Positions 25,951-36,902 of a DNA stretch of 46,979 bases are shown piece after piece. The position numbers and the translations under genes are program-made. Source of the DNA: Bacillus sp. HF117_J1_D (GTDB lineage: Bacteria; Bacillota; Bacilli; Bacillales; Bacillaceae_C); assembly GCA_009928435.1 (NCBI GenBank), contig JAABNQ010000010.1, positions 24,943 through 71,921 of the forward strand. The letters are read 5' to 3'. The notes under the pieces are model-generated. The model had not been told where the DNA came from and searched no databases. It was given only the letters and a program-made list of their open reading frames with translations. Each line of letters begins with the position of its first letter. The first letter of the stretch is position 1.

Positions 25951-26835
25951 GTGCTTAAAGATTTTTTTTCAAAGCAAAAAAATGAAAAGCCAAAGAAAAG
26001 GAAATACGCAACCATTCCTTCTGAATCTGCCAAGCAGGATGTTCCCGAAGGAATTATGTCGAAATGCCCGGAATGTAAGAAGATTATGTATACGAAAGAG
26101 CTCCAGAAGAATAACAAGGTCTGCCTACATTGCGGTCATCATTACAGAATGACGGCTCAAGAAAGAGTTGAAAGCTTGTTTGATGAGGGATCCTTTGTGC
26201 CATTTGATGAAAAAATAGCAACAGGAAATCCGCTTGATTTTCCGAATTATTTAGAGAAGCTGGAGCAGGATAGGAAAAAATCAAAGATGGATGAAGCAGT
26301 CCTTACAGGTTCAGGGACAATTAATCAGATTGAAGTGGTAACAGCCATTATGGATTCCCATTTCCGTATGGGAAGTATGGGTTCGGTTGTAGGTGAAAAA
26401 ATTGCAAGAGCTATTGAAGCTGCGGCTGAAAAAAAAGTCCCATTTATTATTTTTACCGCTTCAGGCGGTGCCAGGATGCAAGAGGGAATATTATCTTTAA
26501 TGCAAATGGCTAAAACGAGCGCGGCGCTTAAAATGCTTAGCAATCAAGGCGGTTTAATTATTTCTGTCATGACTCATCCTACGACAGGAGGGGTTTCGGC
26601 AAGCTTTGCATCGCTTGGCGACTTTAATTTTGCGGAACCAGGGGCCTTGATCGGTTTTGCCGGTCGGCGTGTTATTGAGCAGACCATAAGGGAAGAACTT
26701 CCTGATGACTTCCAGACGGCTGAATTCCTATTAAACCATGGTCAGCTTGATGCAGTAATCCCGCGTTCTGAAATGAAGGAAAAGCTAACGACAGTGCTTG
26801 AAATTCATCAACAAGTAGGTGATATTGCATGGTGA
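25951..26835 (+). CDS. accD: acetyl-CoA carboxylase carboxyltransferase subunit beta
   Basis: A 294-residue beta subunit of the carboxyltransferase that makes malonyl-CoA with AccA. The N-terminal zinc ribbon has four cysteines (C39, C42, C58, C61 in SKCPECKK ... VCLHCGHH), followed by the crotonase-like domain with [12 protein letters not shown] and [16 protein letters not shown] 25951, 7 nt from AAAGGAGG, gives the family N-terminus MLKDFFSK. The frame is open further upstream to a TTG at 25891 with its own GGGAGG 4 nt away, which would add 20 residues. It overlaps accA by 7 nt, so equimolar synthesis by translational coupling is likely. Confidence 0.96.
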   Translation: MLKDFFSKQKNEKPKKRKYATIPSESAKQDVPEGIMSKCPECKKIMYTKELQKNNKVCLHCGHHYRMTAQERVESLFDEGSFVPFDEKIATGNPLDFPNYLEKLEQDRKKSKMDEAVLTGSGTINQIEVVTAIMDSHFRMGSMGSVVGEKIARAIEAAAEKKVPFIIFTASGGARMQEGILSLMQMAKTSAALKMLSNQGGLIISVMTHPTTGGVSASFASLGDFNFAEPGALIGFAGRRVIEQTIREELPDDFQTAEFLLNHGQLDAVIPRSEMKEKLTTVLEIHQQVGDIAW

Positions 26836-27809
26836 ACGAGCTGGAATTTGAAAGACCTGTACTTGAACTGCGAGAAAAAATAGCGGAATTAAGAGAGTTC
26901 ACGAAAAACTCGGATGTAGATTTGTCAGATGAAATCGACAAACTGGAGTCCCGGTTGGAAGTGCTTGAGAAAGAAATATATGAAAATATGCGTCCTTGGG
27001 ACCGTGTTCAGCTTGCCCGCCATCCTAAAAGGCCGACAACGCTTGATTATGTTGAGCATTTATTTACTGATTTTCTAGAGCTTCATGGAGACAGGCTGTA
27101 TAGCGATGATCAAGCCCTTGTAGGTGGAATTGCCAAATATAAAGGTCTTCCAGTGACTGTGGTTGGTCATCAGCGAGGCAGGGATACGAAGGAGAATATT
27201 CGCCGGAACTTTGGAATGCCGCATCCGGAAGGCTATCGTAAGGCCTTGCGTTTGATGAAACAGGCTGAAAAATTTCGCCGACCGGTTATTTGCTTCATCG
27301 ATACAAAAGGAGCGTATCCGGGAAAATCAGCGGAAGAGCGGGGACAGAGTGAAGCCATTGCGCGGAATCTTTTTGAAATGGCTGGCTTGACAGTGCCGAT
27401 TATTTGTATCGTTACTGGAGAAGGAGGAAGCGGAGGAGCTTTGGGTCTTGGAGTCGGAGACCGGATCTATATGCTGGAAAACTCCACGTATTCGGTCATT
27501 ACCCCTGAAGGAGCGGCAAGTATTTTATGGAAAGATGCTTCTTTGGCGAAGCAGGCTGCTGAAGCAATGAAAATCACTGCGCCTGATCTGAAGGATCTCG
27601 GAATCATTGATGAAATCATTTCAGAGGTAAGAGGTGGTGCCCACAGAGATATTCAAAAGCAGGCGGAAGAAATCGACAAAATTCTGAAAAAAGCTCTGAA
27701 GGAGCTCATCCATCAAGACCCTGATACTCTTATACAAGATCGTTACGAAAAGTTTAAAAAGATGGGGAAATATGCTGAGCAAAAAGAATATGAAAATGTT
27801 CAAAATTAA
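26829..27809 (+). CDS. accA: acetyl-CoA carboxylase carboxyltransferase subunit alpha
   Basis: A 326-residue alpha subunit, partner of AccD. It begins with a short helical region (LRE...[16 protein letters not shown]) and has the typical [60 protein letters not shown] and [17 protein letters not shown] motifs. The ATG at 26829 overlaps the end of accD, with AGGTGA 7 nt upstream. A terminator follows directly, so accDA is a two-gene unit, as in B. subtilis. Confidence 0.97.
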   Translation: MVNELEFERPVLELREKIAELREFTKNSDVDLSDEIDKLESRLEVLEKEIYENMRPWDRVQLARHPKRPTTLDYVEHLFTDFLELHGDRLYSDDQALVGGIAKYKGLPVTVVGHQRGRDTKENIRRNFGMPHPEGYRKALRLMKQAEKFRRPVICFIDTKGAYPGKSAEERGQSEAIARNLFEMAGLTVPIICIVTGEGGSGGALGLGVGDRIYMLENSTYSVITPEGAASILWKDASLAKQAAEAMKITAPDLKDLGIIDEIISEVRGGAHRDIQKQAEEIDKILKKALKELIHQDPDTLIQDRYEKFKKMGKYAEQKEYENVQN

Positions 27810-27836
27810 GGATTGTCCAATGGACATTCCTTTTTT
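27810..27836 (+). terminator. terminator of accDA
   Basis: GGATTGTCC (27810-27818) pairs with GGACATTCC (27822-27830), with one mismatch, and six T follow. Confidence 0.85.
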
Positions 27837-27855
27837 AATGTACTCAATCTCGTAA

Positions 27856-27943
27856 AAACCGTTTATCAATCGACATGAACGGTTTCCAATCAGCACTAAA
27901 CACCCCCGTAAAAGGTGTGTTTTGCAAAACAGGCAGCCCTGTT
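27856..27943 (+). promoter_or_regulatory. hairpin-rich region upstream of pfkA
   Basis: Three small stems follow each other: AAACCGT/ACGGTTT (27856-27862 with 27079-equivalent arm at 27879-27885), AAACACC/GGTGTGTTT (27898-27904 with 27914-27922) and AACAGG/CCTGTT (27928-27933 with 27938-27943). They lie in the 200-bp gap before pfkA. Whether they are transcribed as a leader is unknown. Confidence 0.3.
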
Positions 27944-27973
27944 CTTATATAAAATTTGTGAATAGCATGATGA

Positions 27974-28999
<1,026 letters not shown>

Positions 29000-29025
29000 A
29001 TGACTTTCACCGAGGAGGAATATTA

Positions 29026-30786
29026 ATGAAAAAAACAAAAATTGTTTGCACGATCGGACCGGCAAGTGAAAGCCCCGAACTGATTCAACAATTGATAGAG
29101 GAAGGAATGAACGTTGCGAGACTGAACTTTTCCCATGGCAGCCAGGATGAGCATCGTGAGCGCATCATCAACATCCGTAAAGCTGCGGAAAAGGCCGGAA
29201 AGGAAATTGGAATCCTGCTTGATACAAAAGGTCCTGAAATAAGAACACATGATATGGAAAATGGAGCCATTGAACTGGAAACGGGTCATATCCTTGCTGT
29301 TTCTATGGCAGAAGTAGTAGGTACGAATGAAAAAATATCTGTTACCTATGCCGGTTTGATCAATGATGTACAAGTTGGTTCAAAAATCTTACTAGATGAC
29401 GGATTAATTGAACTTGAAGTCATCGACTTAAAAAAAGAGTCTAGTGAAATAACAACAAAAGTTTTGAATAACGGAACCTTAAAAAATAAAAAAGGTGTAA
29501 ACGTCCCAGGAGTTTCCGTCAATCTGCCTGGAATTACGGAAAAAGATGCACAGGACATCCTTTTTGGAATAGAGGAAGGGGTTGACTTCATCGCGGCTTC
29601 ATTTGTAAGAAGGGCTTCCGATGTGCTTGAGATTCGCCAGCTGCTAGAAACAAATAATGCTCCTCATTTGTATATCATTCCAAAGATCGAAAACCAAGAA
29701 GGCGTCGATAATATTGATGAAATATTGGCGGTATCGGACGGACTTATGGTCGCTAGGGGAGACTTGGGTGTGGAAATTCCGGCCGAATCGGTCCCTATGG
29801 TTCAAAAGCGGCTAATTAAAAAATGTAACGAAGCTGGTAAACCGGTTATCACCGCTACCCAAATGCTCGACTCCATGCAGAGAAACCCAAGGCCGACAAG
29901 GGCGGAAGCAAGCGATGTTGCGAACGCCATCTTTGACGGTTCAGATGCAGTCATGCTTTCTGGAGAAACCGCTGCGGGTGCTTACCCAGTGGAAGCTGTC
30001 CGAACGATGAATAATATTGCCCTCGAGGCGGAAAAAGCACTGAACCACAAAGAAATTCTCTCTCAGATAAGCAAGTATAATGGACATAACATGATGGACG
30101 CCATTTGCCAATCGGTGGCTCACACTGCAATCAACCTTGGTGTAAATGCCATTGTGGCACCAACAGAAAGCGGTCATACAGCTAGAATGATTTCCAAGTA
30201 TCGGCCAAAAGCACCGATTGTTGCTGTAACATCCAGTGTGGGAGTAACCAGACGCCTGACATTGGTTTGGGGGGTATCGCCTCAAGTTGGTGAAAAGGTG
30301 ACAACAACAGATGAGATGCTTGATCTAGCAGTAACTGAGAGTCTTAACACTGGTATAGTAAAGCATGGAGACCTCATCATTATTACAGCAGGGGTTCCAG
30401 TTGGGGAAGCGGGGACAACGAACTTAATGAAAGTGCATGTTGTTGGGGATGTCTTGGCAAAAGGACAAGGAATTGGAAGAAAATCTGCTTATGGAAAAGC
30501 AGTCATTGTAAAAAATGCCCGCGAAGCTTTAGAAAAAGTAGAAGAAGGCGACATTATGATTGTCATTGGAACAGATAAGGAAATGGTTCCGGCTCTCGAA
30601 AAATGTTCAGCTCTTGTTGCAGAAGAAGGTGGACTAACGAGCCATGCGGCTGTAGTTGGAATCAATCTTGGGGTTCCGGTCATAGTAGGTGTGGACAATG
30701 CAACGAGCATTTTCCATGATGGGCAGGAAATAACTGTCGATGGCACCCGTGGAGTAGTCTACAATGGCCATGCGAGTGTTCTATAA
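29026..30786 (+). CDS. pyk: pyruvate kinase with C-terminal phosphohistidine-like domain
   Basis: A 586-residue pyruvate kinase that makes ATP and pyruvate from PEP. The catalytic barrel carries [43 protein letters not shown] and the [10 protein letters not shown] segment. A roughly 110-residue extra domain at the C-terminus (about 475-586, with [21 protein letters not shown]) resembles the phosphohistidine domain of PEP-utilising enzymes; the usual histidine position reads THSHAA/LTSHAA. This extension is normal for Bacillus and Geobacillus. ATG 29026 lies 6 nt from GAGGAGG. It is co-transcribed with pfkA. Confidence 0.97.
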   Translation: MKKTKIVCTIGPASESPELIQQLIEEGMNVARLNFSHGSQDEHRERIINIRKAAEKAGKEIGILLDTKGPEIRTHDMENGAIELETGHILAVSMAEVVGTNEKISVTYAGLINDVQVGSKILLDDGLIELEVIDLKKESSEITTKVLNNGTLKNKKGVNVPGVSVNLPGITEKDAQDILFGIEEGVDFIAASFVRRASDVLEIRQLLETNNAPHLYIIPKIENQEGVDNIDEILAVSDGLMVARGDLGVEIPAESVPMVQKRLIKKCNEAGKPVITATQMLDSMQRNPRPTRAEASDVANAIFDGSDAVMLSGETAAGAYPVEAVRTMNNIALEAEKALNHKEILSQISKYNGHNMMDAICQSVAHTAINLGVNAIVAPTESGHTARMISKYRPKAPIVAVTSSVGVTRRLTLVWGVSPQVGEKVTTTDEMLDLAVTESLNTGIVKHGDLIIITAGVPVGEAGTTNLMKVHVVGDVLAKGQGIGRKSAYGKAVIVKNAREALEKVEEGDIMIVIGTDKEMVPALEKCSALVAEEGGLTSHAAVVGINLGVPVIVGVDNATSIFHDGQEITVDGTRGVVYNGHASVL

Positions 30787-30787
30787 G

Positions 30788-30814
30788 GTCTTATGATATA
30801 ATAGAGTAAAGACC
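30788..30814 (+). promoter_or_regulatory. extended -10 promoter upstream of fxsA
   Basis: TGATATAAT gives an extended -10 (TATAAT at 30797-30802) right after the pyk stop. It sits in the loop of an inverted repeat GGTCTT/AAGACC (30788-30793 with 30809-30814). No clear -35 is visible. Confidence 0.4.
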
Positions 30815-30833
30815 ACTAGGGAAGTGACAAAAT

Positions 30834-31220
30834 TTGAGATTTTTACTTTTCTTGTTCATTGTCGTCCCGGCTTTGGAAATTGCTCTGTTCATTTTGGCAG
30901 GCAAAACCATAGGGGGCTTCACAACAATCGCTCTTATTATTGCAACTGGGGTTCTCGGTGCTTTTCTCGCAAAACAGCAAGGCTTGGGAGTATTGAGAAA
31001 AATGCAGGAGCAAATGAGATTCGGATATCCTCCTGGAGAGGCTCTGATCGAGGGTGTTTGTGTTTTATTTGGGGGCTTGCTTCTATTGACACCGGGTTTC
31101 GTTACAGATCTTACAGGGCTGTTACTGATCCTTCCGCCAACAAGAAGAAGGATTCAGCCTGTTCTGTTGAAAATCTTTAAAAGATGGTTTTCAAGAAAGA
31201 AAATTTATATATATCGGTAA
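30834..31220 (+). CDS. fxsA: FxsA family membrane protein
   Basis: A 128-residue FxsA-family protein (YtzA in B. subtilis). It has hydrophobic helices at about 2-22, 27-45 and 75-97, the central GVLGAFLAKQQGLGVLRKMQ, and a PPGEALIEGVCVLFGGLLLLTPGFVTD segment, which is the family signature. It ends in a basic tail. In E. coli FxsA relieves exclusion of phage T7 by F plasmids; the normal role is unknown. The start is TTG 30834; its ribosome binding site (AGGGAAGTGA) is mediocre. The position between pyk and ytvI is conserved in bacilli. Confidence 0.9.
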   Translation: MRFLLFLFIVVPALEIALFILAGKTIGGFTTIALIIATGVLGAFLAKQQGLGVLRKMQEQMRFGYPPGEALIEGVCVLFGGLLLLTPGFVTDLTGLLLILPPTRRRIQPVLLKIFKRWFSRKKIYIYR

Positions 31221-31244
31221 AAAAAGAGCGGGAGCTCTTTTTTT
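31221..31244 (+). terminator. terminator of fxsA
   Basis: AAAAAGAGC (31221-31229) pairs with GCTCTTTTT (31234-31242) around GGGA and continues into a T-run. Confidence 0.88.
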
Positions 31245-31256
31245 CGTGAAATAAAT

Positions 31257-31297
31257 GAGCCGGCAGTCTTCGAAAAGGGACGAATAGCTGCTGGCTC
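31257..31297 (-). terminator. terminator of ytvI
   Basis: GAGCCGGCAG (31257-31266) pairs with CTGCTGGCTC (31288-31297), with an inner TTCG/CGAA pairing. It lies 9 bp beyond the ytvI stop on the minus strand and is followed by an AT-rich tail. Confidence 0.65.
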
Positions 31298-31306
31298 CTG
31301 GAATTT

Positions 31307-32434
31307 TTATTTTGGAATGTTTTGTGGGGGACCTTTAATATAAGCCCAAATATCCCGAAACACATTCGCCTTATGAAGAGTAGTGAGTAAAACCAATGTG
31401 ACAGGTCCTAAAATAAGTCCGAGAAACCCTATCAGTTTAAAGCCTACGAATAAGGATATAAGTGTTCCTAAAGGAGACAAGCCAATATTGGAAGAAAGGA
31501 TTTTTGGTTCCATCAATTGGCGCTGGACTATTACAACTGTATATAGAATTCCGAGCCCGACAGCAAGCCCAATATTGCCTGTCACTGCTTCATAGATAAC
31601 CCATGGTACAAATACTGTTCCGGTTCCCAAATAGGGCAACAAATCGAGCAAGGCTAGAATAAGTGCTATGGTGATAGCGTAATTGATGCGTAGAATCAAC
31701 AGGCCGACCAATACGATAACAAGAGTGATGGAAATCAGTGTGATTTGTGCTTTGACAAATCCAACAAGGGCTTTTCTCAAATCAGCAAACACTCTTATGC
31801 TGCTGCTTTTCACTTTATCTGGAAGCAGGCGGCTGGTAAGAACGGATAGTTTCTCCCAATCCTTACTAATAAAGAAAGTGGCCAATAAGGAAAAAATAAG
31901 TACCGTGGCGGCGTTTGGAATCCATGATACAAGGCCAGGTAATTTAAGGAAAAAGTTTTGGAGGAAAGCAGTCACGCTCTCTGTGATTCGTCCGCCAGTT
32001 TCGTCAATGCTATTCATAATCGTATCCCTTTGACCGCTGTCCAGGCTTTGGAACATGCCGGCCAGCTTGTTATAAAAGGGGATCACTTGGTTTGCAAACA
32101 TCTTTTCTAAATATTTAATCAGAGTAGCGACATGCTCAGGAACGACTGTTGCAAGATAAGAAGCACCAGCAACAATCTCGGCTATCAAAAGTGTGATTAG
32201 TCCGGTAAAAATCCCGATCAAAACGATTAGAGTGGTTAAAACAGCCAAGGTGCGCGGGAATTTCCATTTTCTTTCTAACACCCCCACTACGGGATTGATA
32301 GCGGTGGCAATAATCAGAGCTATAATAAATGGGTAAATAACTTTTGAAGCATAGTATACGGATAGAAGGGATGTAGCGGCAACGATAATGACAATAAAAA
32401 AGCGGACAACCCTATCTGCATTTTCACGAGTCAA
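31307..32434 (-). CDS. ytvI: AI-2E/PerM family sporulation membrane protein YtvI
   Basis: A 375-residue polytopic membrane protein of the AI-2E transporter-like (PerM) family. N-terminal helices (VVRFFIVIIVAATSLLSVYYASKVIYPFIIALIIATAINP), a central soluble stretch of about 130 residues, and C-terminal helices with LLDLLPYLGTGTVFVPW and GLSPLGTLISLFVGFKLIGFLG are as expected. The family exports small molecules or acts as sodium antiporters; YtvI is annotated as sporulation-related in B. subtilis. TTG 32434 (MTRENADRVV) is chosen, 9 nt after an AGGTGG; the longer frame from another TTG is possible. It is divergent from ytwI. Confidence 0.88.
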   Translation of the reverse strand: MTRENADRVVRFFIVIIVAATSLLSVYYASKVIYPFIIALIIATAINPVVGVLERKWKFPRTLAVLTTLIVLIGIFTGLITLLIAEIVAGASYLATVVPEHVATLIKYLEKMFANQVIPFYNKLAGMFQSLDSGQRDTIMNSIDETGGRITESVTAFLQNFFLKLPGLVSWIPNAATVLIFSLLATFFISKDWEKLSVLTSRLLPDKVKSSSIRVFADLRKALVGFVKAQITLISITLVIVLVGLLILRINYAITIALILALLDLLPYLGTGTVFVPWVIYEAVTGNIGLAVGLGILYTVVIVQRQLMEPKILSSNIGLSPLGTLISLFVGFKLIGFLGLILGPVTLVLLTTLHKANVFRDIWAYIKGPPQNIPK

Positions 32435-32520
32435 AGGAAACACCCACCTTATCAATCTACTTACATATTATGATACCATGATAGGATAAAAAATTGTATG
32501 AATTTGGAAGGATGAGCTCT

Positions 32521-33003
32521 ATGTTCAATCAAGCTTTTTTCTTTTTGATTCTGCTGCTTGGAATTGGAATTGCCGCCAAAAACCAATCACTTGTCATTGC
32601 GGTGGCCGTCTTGATCATTCTTAAATTGGCTGGAGCTGATGAAAAGCTTTTTGGCCTGATCCAAGCGAAGGGGATTAACTGGGGAGTTACTGTTATCACG
32701 ATTGCTGTTTTAGCACCTATTGCAAGTGGGTTTATCGGTTTTAAGGAGCTTGGTGGAGCGATTAAATCCCCGTACGCCTGGATTGCTTTGGGCGCAGGGA
32801 TGGCCGTTGCCATCATAGCAAAATTTGGCGTCACGTTATTATCCGAAGACCCACATATCACAACCGCACTTGTCCTTGGAACCATTATGGCTGTTTCCCT
32901 TTTTAAAGGTGTAGCTGTCGGTCCATTGATTGGCGCTGGTATCGCCTACTTGGCAATGAAATTTTTCGAGGTATTTCGCTCAGGGTCGGGCATGGGAGGT
33001 TAG
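32521..33003 (+). CDS. ytwI: DUF441 family membrane protein YtwI
   Basis: A 160-residue membrane protein of the DUF441/UPF0756 family. It is almost entirely hydrophobic, with four or five helices. Family features are LLLGIGIAAKNQSLVIAVAVLIILKL near the start and GTIMAVSLFKGVAVGPLIGAGIAYLAMKF near the end. ATG 32521 lies 9 nt from GGAAGG; the ATG three codons earlier is too close. It is located directly upstream of citZ, as in B. subtilis. Function unknown. Confidence 0.9.
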   Translation: MFNQAFFFLILLLGIGIAAKNQSLVIAVAVLIILKLAGADEKLFGLIQAKGINWGVTVITIAVLAPIASGFIGFKELGGAIKSPYAWIALGAGMAVAIIAKFGVTLLSEDPHITTALVLGTIMAVSLFKGVAVGPLIGAGIAYLAMKFFEVFRSGSGMGG

Positions 33004-33077
33004 TAAATATAACCAACTATAAAGAAAATCTTATTGCTAGGTATAAAAAATATGAATCATTATAAAATGTTGAAAAA

Positions 33078-33105
33078 TAGACAAGAATTTAGTTTTGTTT
33101 ATAAT
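33078..33105 (+). promoter_or_regulatory. sigma-A promoter of citZ
   Basis: TAGACA (33078-33083) and TATAAT (33100-33105) are 16 bp apart, leaving a leader of about 130 nt before the citZ start. The surrounding 240 bp are very AT-rich and contain many ATAA/TTAT half-sites. I could not find an exact ATAA-N7-TTAT CcpC dyad. Confidence 0.6.
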
Positions 33106-33242
33106 AGAAGATAAGTTCATTACAAATTGCATAATTTTCCACATAACTTTGTTCTTTGTCTAAAGTTTTCCCCTAACAATTTGTATTACGTGCTTTCCAC
33201 TAAAAGAAATTTTTAAAAAAAGAGATAAAGGAGAGGTTTATA

Positions 33243-34361
33243 ATGACAGCAACACGAGGGTTAGAAGGGGTAGTAGCGACAACGTCCGCTATTAGTTCTA
33301 TCATTGATGACACGCTTACATACGTCGGCTACAATATTGATGATCTAACTGAAAATGCAAGTTTTGAAGAAGTCATTTATTTATTATGGCATTTGGAATT
33401 GCCTACAAAGAAGCAGCTCCAGGAATTAAAGGAGCAGCTGGCAGAAAATATGGAATTGCCGCAGGAAGTCCTCGACAGCTTTAAAACATATCCACTGGAT
33501 AAAGTACATCCTATGGCTGTTCTTAGGACAGCAGTCTCCGCTCTTGGAATCTTTGATAAAGACTCAGAAGTGATGGATAAAGAAGCAAATTATCAAAAAG
33601 CGATCCGTCTCCAAGCAAAAATGCCTGCAATTGTCGCTGCATTTGCCCGTATTCGTAAAGGGCTTGAGCCGATTGCCCCACGCAAAGACCTAGGTTTTGC
33701 CGCCAACTTCATGTATATGATTAAAGGAGAAGAGCCTGACCAAATCGAAATTGAAGCGATGGATAAAGCGTTGATTCTCCATGCAGACCATGAGCTTAAT
33801 GCATCTACTTTTACTGCGAGAGTCTGTGTTGCGACCCTTTCAGATATTTACTCAGGAATCACAGCAGCTATCGGAGCATTAAAAGGACCTCTGCATGGTG
33901 GTGCAAATGAACAGGTTATGAAAATGCTTACAGAAATTGGTTCTGCGGACAATGCTGAAAGCTATATCAAAAATAAACTTGAGAACAAAGAGAAAATCAT
34001 GGGCTTTGGCCACCGTGTTTACCGCAAGGGAGACCCGCGGGCTAAGCACTTGAAAGAAATGTCAAAAAGACTGACTGAAATTACTGGTGAGCCGGAATGG
34101 TACAACATTTCTATCAAGGTTGAAGAGGTATTTACTTCCGAAAAAACATTACCGCCGAATGTTGACTTCTATTCTGCATCTGTTTACCATAGTCTTGGAT
34201 TTGACCACGATTTATTTACGCCAATTTTTGCGGTAAGCCGTACTTCAGGATGGCTTGCACATATTTTGGAACAGTACGAGAACAACCGTCTGATTCGTCC
34301 ACGGGCAGAATATACTGGACCGGGAATGCGATCATACATCTCGCTTGACGAGCGCAAATAA
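33243..34361 (+). CDS. citZ: citrate synthase
   Basis: A 372-residue type I short citrate synthase that condenses acetyl-CoA and oxaloacetate. Catalytic motifs are HADHELNASTF, GPLHGGANE, MGFGHRVYRKGDPRA, and VDFYSASVYHSLG with the catalytic aspartate. ATG 33243 lies 8 nt from AAAGGAGAGG. It is the first gene of citZ-icd-mdh. In B. subtilis CitZ is the major vegetative enzyme, repressed by CcpC and CcpA. The long AT-rich leader here would suit such control, though sites are not certain. Confidence 0.97.
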   Translation: MTATRGLEGVVATTSAISSIIDDTLTYVGYNIDDLTENASFEEVIYLLWHLELPTKKQLQELKEQLAENMELPQEVLDSFKTYPLDKVHPMAVLRTAVSALGIFDKDSEVMDKEANYQKAIRLQAKMPAIVAAFARIRKGLEPIAPRKDLGFAANFMYMIKGEEPDQIEIEAMDKALILHADHELNASTFTARVCVATLSDIYSGITAAIGALKGPLHGGANEQVMKMLTEIGSADNAESYIKNKLENKEKIMGFGHRVYRKGDPRAKHLKEMSKRLTEITGEPEWYNISIKVEEVFTSEKTLPPNVDFYSASVYHSLGFDHDLFTPIFAVSRTSGWLAHILEQYENNRLIRPRAEYTGPGMRSYISLDERK

Positions 34362-34409
34362 TGACGAGTTAGAATTTTATGTTGTATTTTGATATGATAG
34401 AGCGGGGAG

Positions 34410-34438
34410 AAGGTTAGAAGCTTTTGCTTTCTAACCTT
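34410..34438 (+). terminator. intercistronic hairpin between citZ and icd
   Basis: AAGGTTAGAA (34410-34419) pairs with TTCTAACCTT (34429-34438). Only TG follows, so it is probably an attenuator or mRNA-processing hairpin. A possible promoter (TTAGAA, 18 bp, TATGAT) precedes it, so icd may also be transcribed on its own. Confidence 0.5.
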
Positions 34439-34465
34439 TGATACTGAAATTGGAGGGATTTAGAT

Positions 34466-35737
34466 ATGTCTCAAGCTGAAAAAATCACAGTTTCAAATGG
34501 TGTATTAAATACGCCTGACCATCCAATCATTCCTTTTATTGAGGGAGATGGAACAGGGCCTGATATTTGGGCTGCGTCACAAAGAGTGTTAGATGCAGCT
34601 GTAGAAAAAGCTTATGGTGGCAAACGAAAAATTGAGTGGAAAGAAGTATATGCGGGTGAAAAAGCCCATAATAAATTCGGTGAATGGCTTCCTGAGGAAA
34701 CCTTGGATACGATTCGAGAATACCTTATCGCTATTAAAGGCCCTCTTACAACTCCAATCGGCGGTGGCTTCCGTTCATTGAATGTTGCGTTGCGTCAAGA
34801 GCTTGACCTGTATGTATGTCTGCGTCCGGTTCGTTACTTTGAAGGAGTTCCTTCCCCTGTAAAACGTCCGGAAGATACAGATATGGTTATTTTCCGTGAA
34901 AATACAGAGGATATTTACGCAGGGATTGAATATCAAGAAGGATCCGAAGAAGTGAAAAAACTAATCGATTTCCTTCAAAATGAAATGGGCGCAAATAAAA
35001 TCCGCTTCCCTGAAACTTCAGGTATCGGAATCAAACCGATTTCTTCCGAAGGAACAAAACGCTTGGTACGTGCAGCCATCAATTACGCTATTAAAGAAGG
35101 GCGTAAATCTGTAACGATTGTACATAAAGGCAATATTATGAAATTTACAGAAGGTGCCTTCAAAAACTGGGGATATGAAGTGGCTGAGCAGGAGTTTGGT
35201 GACAAAGTATTCACATGGAACCAATACGACAAAATCAAAGAGGAGCAAGGAACAGAAGCTGCGAACAAAGCGCAGGCTGACGCAGAAGCTGCTGGAAAAA
35301 TTATTATCAAAGATGCAATCGCTGATATTTTCCTACAGCAAATTCTCACTCGTTCCAAAGAATTTGACGTAGTGGCAACAATGAATCTGAATGGGGACTA
35401 TATTTCAGATGCATTGGCAGCACAAGTTGGAGGAATCGGTATTGCTCCTGGTGCAAATATCAACTATGATTCTGGTCATGCGATTTTCGAAGCTACACAC
35501 GGAACAGCTCCAAAGTATGCAGGATTGGATAAAGTAAACCCATCTTCCGTCATTCTTTCTGGAGTCCTTATGCTTGAACATATCGGCTGGGGCGAAGCTG
35601 CTCAATTAATTACGAAGTCAATGGAGAAGACAATTGAATCAAAAGTTGTCACATATGACTTTGCTCGCCTAATGGAAGGCGCGACAGAAGTAAAAACTTC
35701 TGAATTCGGAACTAAATTGATTGAAAACATGGATTAA
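34466..35737 (+). CDS. icd: NADP-dependent isocitrate dehydrogenase
   Basis: A 423-residue homodimeric isocitrate dehydrogenase making 2-oxoglutarate, CO2 and NADPH. It has [13 protein letters not shown] at the N-terminus and [23 protein letters not shown], where the serine is the one phosphorylated in E. coli. [34 protein letters not shown] and [14 protein letters not shown] (cofactor site) follow. ATG 34466 lies 8 nt from GGAGGG. The length and order citZ-icd-mdh agree with B. subtilis. The flanking hairpins may set different expression levels for the three enzymes. Confidence 0.97.
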   Translation: MSQAEKITVSNGVLNTPDHPIIPFIEGDGTGPDIWAASQRVLDAAVEKAYGGKRKIEWKEVYAGEKAHNKFGEWLPEETLDTIREYLIAIKGPLTTPIGGGFRSLNVALRQELDLYVCLRPVRYFEGVPSPVKRPEDTDMVIFRENTEDIYAGIEYQEGSEEVKKLIDFLQNEMGANKIRFPETSGIGIKPISSEGTKRLVRAAINYAIKEGRKSVTIVHKGNIMKFTEGAFKNWGYEVAEQEFGDKVFTWNQYDKIKEEQGTEAANKAQADAEAAGKIIIKDAIADIFLQQILTRSKEFDVVATMNLNGDYISDALAAQVGGIGIAPGANINYDSGHAIFEATHGTAPKYAGLDKVNPSSVILSGVLMLEHIGWGEAAQLITKSMEKTIESKVVTYDFARLMEGATEVKTSEFGTKLIENMD

Positions 35738-35780
35738 TTTTCTTTCATCAAGGGAAAATTGGGTTTAAGAGCATAAAATT

Positions 35781-35805
35781 GGAGACTGTTTTTAAAACAG
35801 TCTCC
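35781..35805 (+). terminator. intercistronic hairpin between icd and mdh
   Basis: GGAGACTGTTTT (35781-35792) pairs with AAAACAGTCTCC (35794-35805), a perfect 12-bp inverted repeat with a minimal loop. No T-run follows, so partial termination or processing is more likely than full stop. Confidence 0.5.
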
Positions 35806-35841
35806 ATTAGTGTGAAATTTAATGAAAGAAGGGACTTCCCC

Positions 35842-36780
35842 ATGTCATTAAAGCGGAAAAAAATATCTGTGATTGGTGGAGGATTTACAGGAGCAACAAC
35901 AGCGTTCCTGGCGGCACAAAAAGAACTTGGAAATGTTGTTCTGGTTGATATTCCGAAAATGGAAAACCCTGTAAAAGGGAAAGCGCTGGACATGTTAGAG
36001 GCGAGTCCGGTCCAAGGTTTTGATGCAAGCATTATTGGTACATCCAACTATGAAGACACGAAAGACTCTGACGTTGTCGTCATTACTGCTGGCATTGCCC
36101 GAAAACCAGGAATGAGCCGGGATGATCTTGTGCAAACAAACCAGAAAGTCATGAAAAGCGTAACACAGGAAATTGTGAAATACTCTCCAAACTGTCATAT
36201 CATTGTGCTGACAAATCCGGTGGATGCCATGACATATACCGTGTTTAAAGAATCAGTATTCCCGAAAAACCGTGTAATCGGCCAGTCAGGTATCCTGGAT
36301 ACTGCACGTTTCCGTACATTTATCGCACAAGAATTAAACCTTTCTGTGAAAGACATTACAGGATTCGTTTTAGGGGGCCATGGAGATGACATGGTTCCGC
36401 TCGTTCGCTATTCCTATGCAGGAGGAATTCCGCTTGAAAAATTAATTCCACAGGATCGGCTTGATGCCATTGTGGAAAGAACCCGAAAAGGCGGAGGCGA
36501 AATCGTCAATCTGCTTGGCAATGGAAGTGCCTATTATGCTCCCGCTGCATCACTCGTCGAGATGGTTGAAGCCATTGTGAAAGATCAGCGGAGAGTGCTA
36601 CCTTCCATTGCCTACCTTGAAGGAGAATATGGGTATGAGGGCATTTATTTAGGCGTACCTACCATCCTTGGTAAGGATGGGATCGAGCAAGTAATTGAAC
36701 TTGAATTGACAGCTGAGGAAAAAGCATCTCTAGATAAATCAGCAGAAGCAGTTCGAGAAGTCATGAACGTTTTGGAATAA
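35842..36780 (+). CDS. mdh: malate dehydrogenase
   Basis: A 312-residue LDH-like malate dehydrogenase, interconverting malate and oxaloacetate with NAD. The Rossmann motif is [19 protein letters not shown], followed by [22 protein letters not shown] and the catalytic histidine in [19 protein letters not shown] 35842 (MSLKRKK) lies about 8 nt from AAGAAGGGA and gives the same length as B. subtilis Mdh; the frame is open further upstream but without initiation signals. A strong terminator follows. Confidence 0.97.
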   Translation: MSLKRKKISVIGGGFTGATTAFLAAQKELGNVVLVDIPKMENPVKGKALDMLEASPVQGFDASIIGTSNYEDTKDSDVVVITAGIARKPGMSRDDLVQTNQKVMKSVTQEIVKYSPNCHIIVLTNPVDAMTYTVFKESVFPKNRVIGQSGILDTARFRTFIAQELNLSVKDITGFVLGGHGDDMVPLVRYSYAGGIPLEKLIPQDRLDAIVERTRKGGGEIVNLLGNGSAYYAPAASLVEMVEAIVKDQRRVLPSIAYLEGEYGYEGIYLGVPTILGKDGIEQVIELELTAEEKASLDKSAEAVREVMNVLE

Positions 36781-36788
36781 CCTCTGTT

Positions 36789-36824
36789 GAAGAACCATCA
36801 TTTATAATGAGTGGTTCTTCTTTT
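36789..36824 (+). terminator. terminator of mdh
   Basis: GAAGAACCA (36789-36797) pairs with TGGTTCTTC (36812-36820) and TTTTA follows. It closes the citZ-icd-mdh unit. Confidence 0.85.
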
Positions 36825-36902
36825 ACTTTGTTTTTGGTAATGAAAATGGTATGATATTTCAAAATAGATTGTAAACTTATAAACTTTTCGGGGGTGCTCT
36901 TA

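Noticed and set aside
30824-31180. 118-codon plus-strand frame overlapping fxsA
   Set aside because: It is the out-of-frame shadow of fxsA, whose own frame shows the family signature and membrane helices.
33180-33205. Possible CcpA cre site near GTATTACGTGCTTTCCA
   Set aside because: It does not match TGWAANCGNTNWCA in spacing or key positions.
33004-33242. CcpC operator (ATAA-N7-TTAT) upstream of citZ
   Set aside because: Many ATAA and TTAT half-sites are present because the region is AT-rich, but none has the exact 7-bp spacing.
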